From: an uncultured candidate division WPS-2 bacterium
Lineage (GTDB): Bacteria > Vulcanimicrobiota > Vulcanimicrobiia > Vulcanimicrobiales > Vulcanimicrobiaceae
Assembly: GCA_937927945.1 (NCBI GenBank)
Contig: CALEYW010000006.1
Span: 62,001 to 126,000 of the forward strand
Length of the DNA stretch: 64,000 nt
Direction of reading: 5' to 3'
The notes beneath the pieces were generated by a model that was not told the origin of the DNA, searched no databases, and saw only the letters and a list, made by a program, of their open reading frames with translations. Each line of letters starts with the position of its first letter. Within the stretch, counting starts at the first letter, position 1. Both the position numbers and the translations under genes were made by a program. Below are positions 63,136 through 64,000 of the stretch, in pieces.

Positions 63136-64000
63136 CGATCTTCATCGTCCATCCGTCCGAGCTGCTCACCGATCATCGCCCGCACGGCGACGGAATCGTC
63201 GCGTACGGCTTCATCGCGGAGCTCGCGCGTCGCGGTCACCGCGTGCACGTAGCCTGCCAAGAGGTCGACGTGCGCGGCGCGGTCCCGGTAAACGTGAAAC
63301 TGCACCGGATCGTCTGCAGGAAGAGCGGGATAGCGGGTTGGCTCGAGTACGCGCTGCGCGTGCGGATGCTGTTTCAACAGATCGGCCGCAGCGAGCCGAT
63401 CGACGTCGCCCATCAGCTCAACCCGGTGTTTTCGGGGCTCAGCCTTGCGTTGCTGGGCTGCAGCGTCCCCATCGTGCTGGGGACGTACGTCGCGCCGTGG
63501 CCGCAGGACGCCGTCCCGAACCCGGGTCCGCGGGCGCGCCTGTTGCGCGGGGCGAAGAGCGCGGTGCTGCGCGTGCAGCAGGCGCGCGCGGCCGCCCTCC
63601 TCGCGACGACGCGCATCGCGACCGAAACGCGTATCGTCGCCGCACCCGCGATTCGCGCGAAGGTGCGCGAGCAGAAGCACGGCGTCGACACCGAGCTGTT
63701 CGCCCCGGTGCCGCGAGCGCACGATGCCGCGTCGCGTACTCGCGTACTGTTTCTGGCCAACGTCAGCCCGGTGAAGGGCATCTTTACCCTGCTCGACGCA
63801 TTCGTGCGCGTGCGCGAGCGCGTGCCCGAAGCGACGCTCGTGATCGGAGGCGGAGGAGCCGCTTTGGTGGACGTGCGGCGTCGCATCGGCGAACTTGGCC
63901 TGACCGCCTGCGTCGACGTACTCGGCAACGTTGCCCGCCACGAGATCCCGGCCTTGATGCATCGCAGCGCGGTGTACTGTCTGCCGTCGTTCGGCGATCC
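63117..64000 (+). CDS. glycosyltransferase family 4, N-terminal part (runs off window)
   Basis: ATG at 63117. GT-B fold: an N-terminal Rossmann domain (FIVHPSELLTDHRPHGDGIVAYGFIAELARRGHRVHVACQ) and the start of the C-terminal domain (VLFLANVSPVKGIFTLLDAFVRVRERVPEATLVIGGGG), reaching LMHRSAVYCLPSFGDP, just before the catalytic Glu of the EGFGxxxxE motif. About 294 residues are inside the window; the rest is to the right. Confidence 0.88.
   Translation, partial: MAERPLTIFIVHPSELLTDHRPHGDGIVAYGFIAELARRGHRVHVACQEVDVRGAVPVNVKLHRIVCRKSGIAGWLEYALRVRMLFQQIGRSEPIDVAHQLNPVFSGLSLALLGCSVPIVLGTYVAPWPQDAVPNPGPRARLLRGAKSAVLRVQQARAAALLATTRIATETRIVAAPAIRAKVREQKHGVDTELFAPVPRAHDAASRTRVLFLANVSPVKGIFTLLDAFVRVRERVPEATLVIGGGGAALVDVRRRIGELGLTACVDVLGNVARHEIPALMHRSAVYCLPSFGD

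Overview
The window is one continuous, GC-rich, densely coded bacterial segment, with many ATGA, GTGA and TAATG gene overlaps. It encodes outer-membrane machinery (a CpaC-type secretin, a Wza-like export protein, DUF5916 and plug/carboxypeptidase-regulatory type barrels) together with csaB/DUF5693, a pair typical of Terrabacteria. I infer a diderm Terrabacteria-type lineage such as Candidatus Eremiobacterota/Vulcanimicrobiota. No marker for taxonomy is complete in the window (ileS is partial), so this is a guess from content.

0-18.3 kb. Leftward genes run enoyl-CoA hydratase, a structured RNA/terminator, DUF5693, csaB, a site-2 protease and the 5' part of ileS. At 6.2-10.8 kb is a copper/redox island: a one-heme outer-membrane protein, two cupredoxin-like lipoproteins, an OmpR-type two-component system and an SCO1-like protein. 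All three promoters of this island carry a TTCA-N7-TTCA direct repeat of exactly 11-bp period, which predicts one regulon. A TPR protein, a TonB-receptor-like protein, a TfdA-type dioxygenase, a Rieske oxygenase, a multiply broken DUF2855 gene, a CurA-like oxidoreductase and a frameshifted DUF1203 gene follow.

18.3-38.1 kb. A complete Tad/Flp pilus locus is built as two divergent arms meeting at about 28.3 kb. The left arm holds the secretin, two near-duplicate TadG genes and two TadE genes. It continues with spacings of a few bases into two GT87 mannosyltransferase-like proteins, a GT-C-like membrane protein and an acyltransferase, which suggests pilus or envelope glycosylation. The right arm holds an exported protein, Flp1, a 38-aa membrane peptide, Flp2, TadV, CpaB, a CpaE-CpaF fusion, TadB, TadC, a second prepilin peptidase and DUF192. 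A BTAD/SARP-like P-loop regulator and a transmembrane protein close the locus. The divergent promoter carries three 11-bp-spaced GTTGAC-like repeats of the kind SARP regulators bind.

38.2-51.2 kb. This is an accessory region rich in decayed genes: an HExxH/eCIS-like protein with three frameshifts, a glycosyltransferase remnant, a frameshifted serine hydrolase and a lipoprotein remnant. Between them lie tRNA-Val(UAC), a MATE and an MFS exporter, a DUF5916 protein, an oligopeptide-binding lipoprotein and an orphan DNA methyltransferase with an unusual motif IV.

51.2-64 kb. A Wzx/Wzy-type exopolysaccharide operon starts opposite a LuxR-type regulator: Wza, priming sugar transferase, UDP-glucose dehydrogenase, Wzz, a CpsD-like protein with a lost P-loop lysine, UDP-xylose synthase-like SDR, Wzy-like polymerase, a flippase fused to an extracytoplasmic glycosidase-like domain, GT2 and a GT4 cut by the window end. 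The flippase-glycosidase fusion is the most unusual single gene product in the window.
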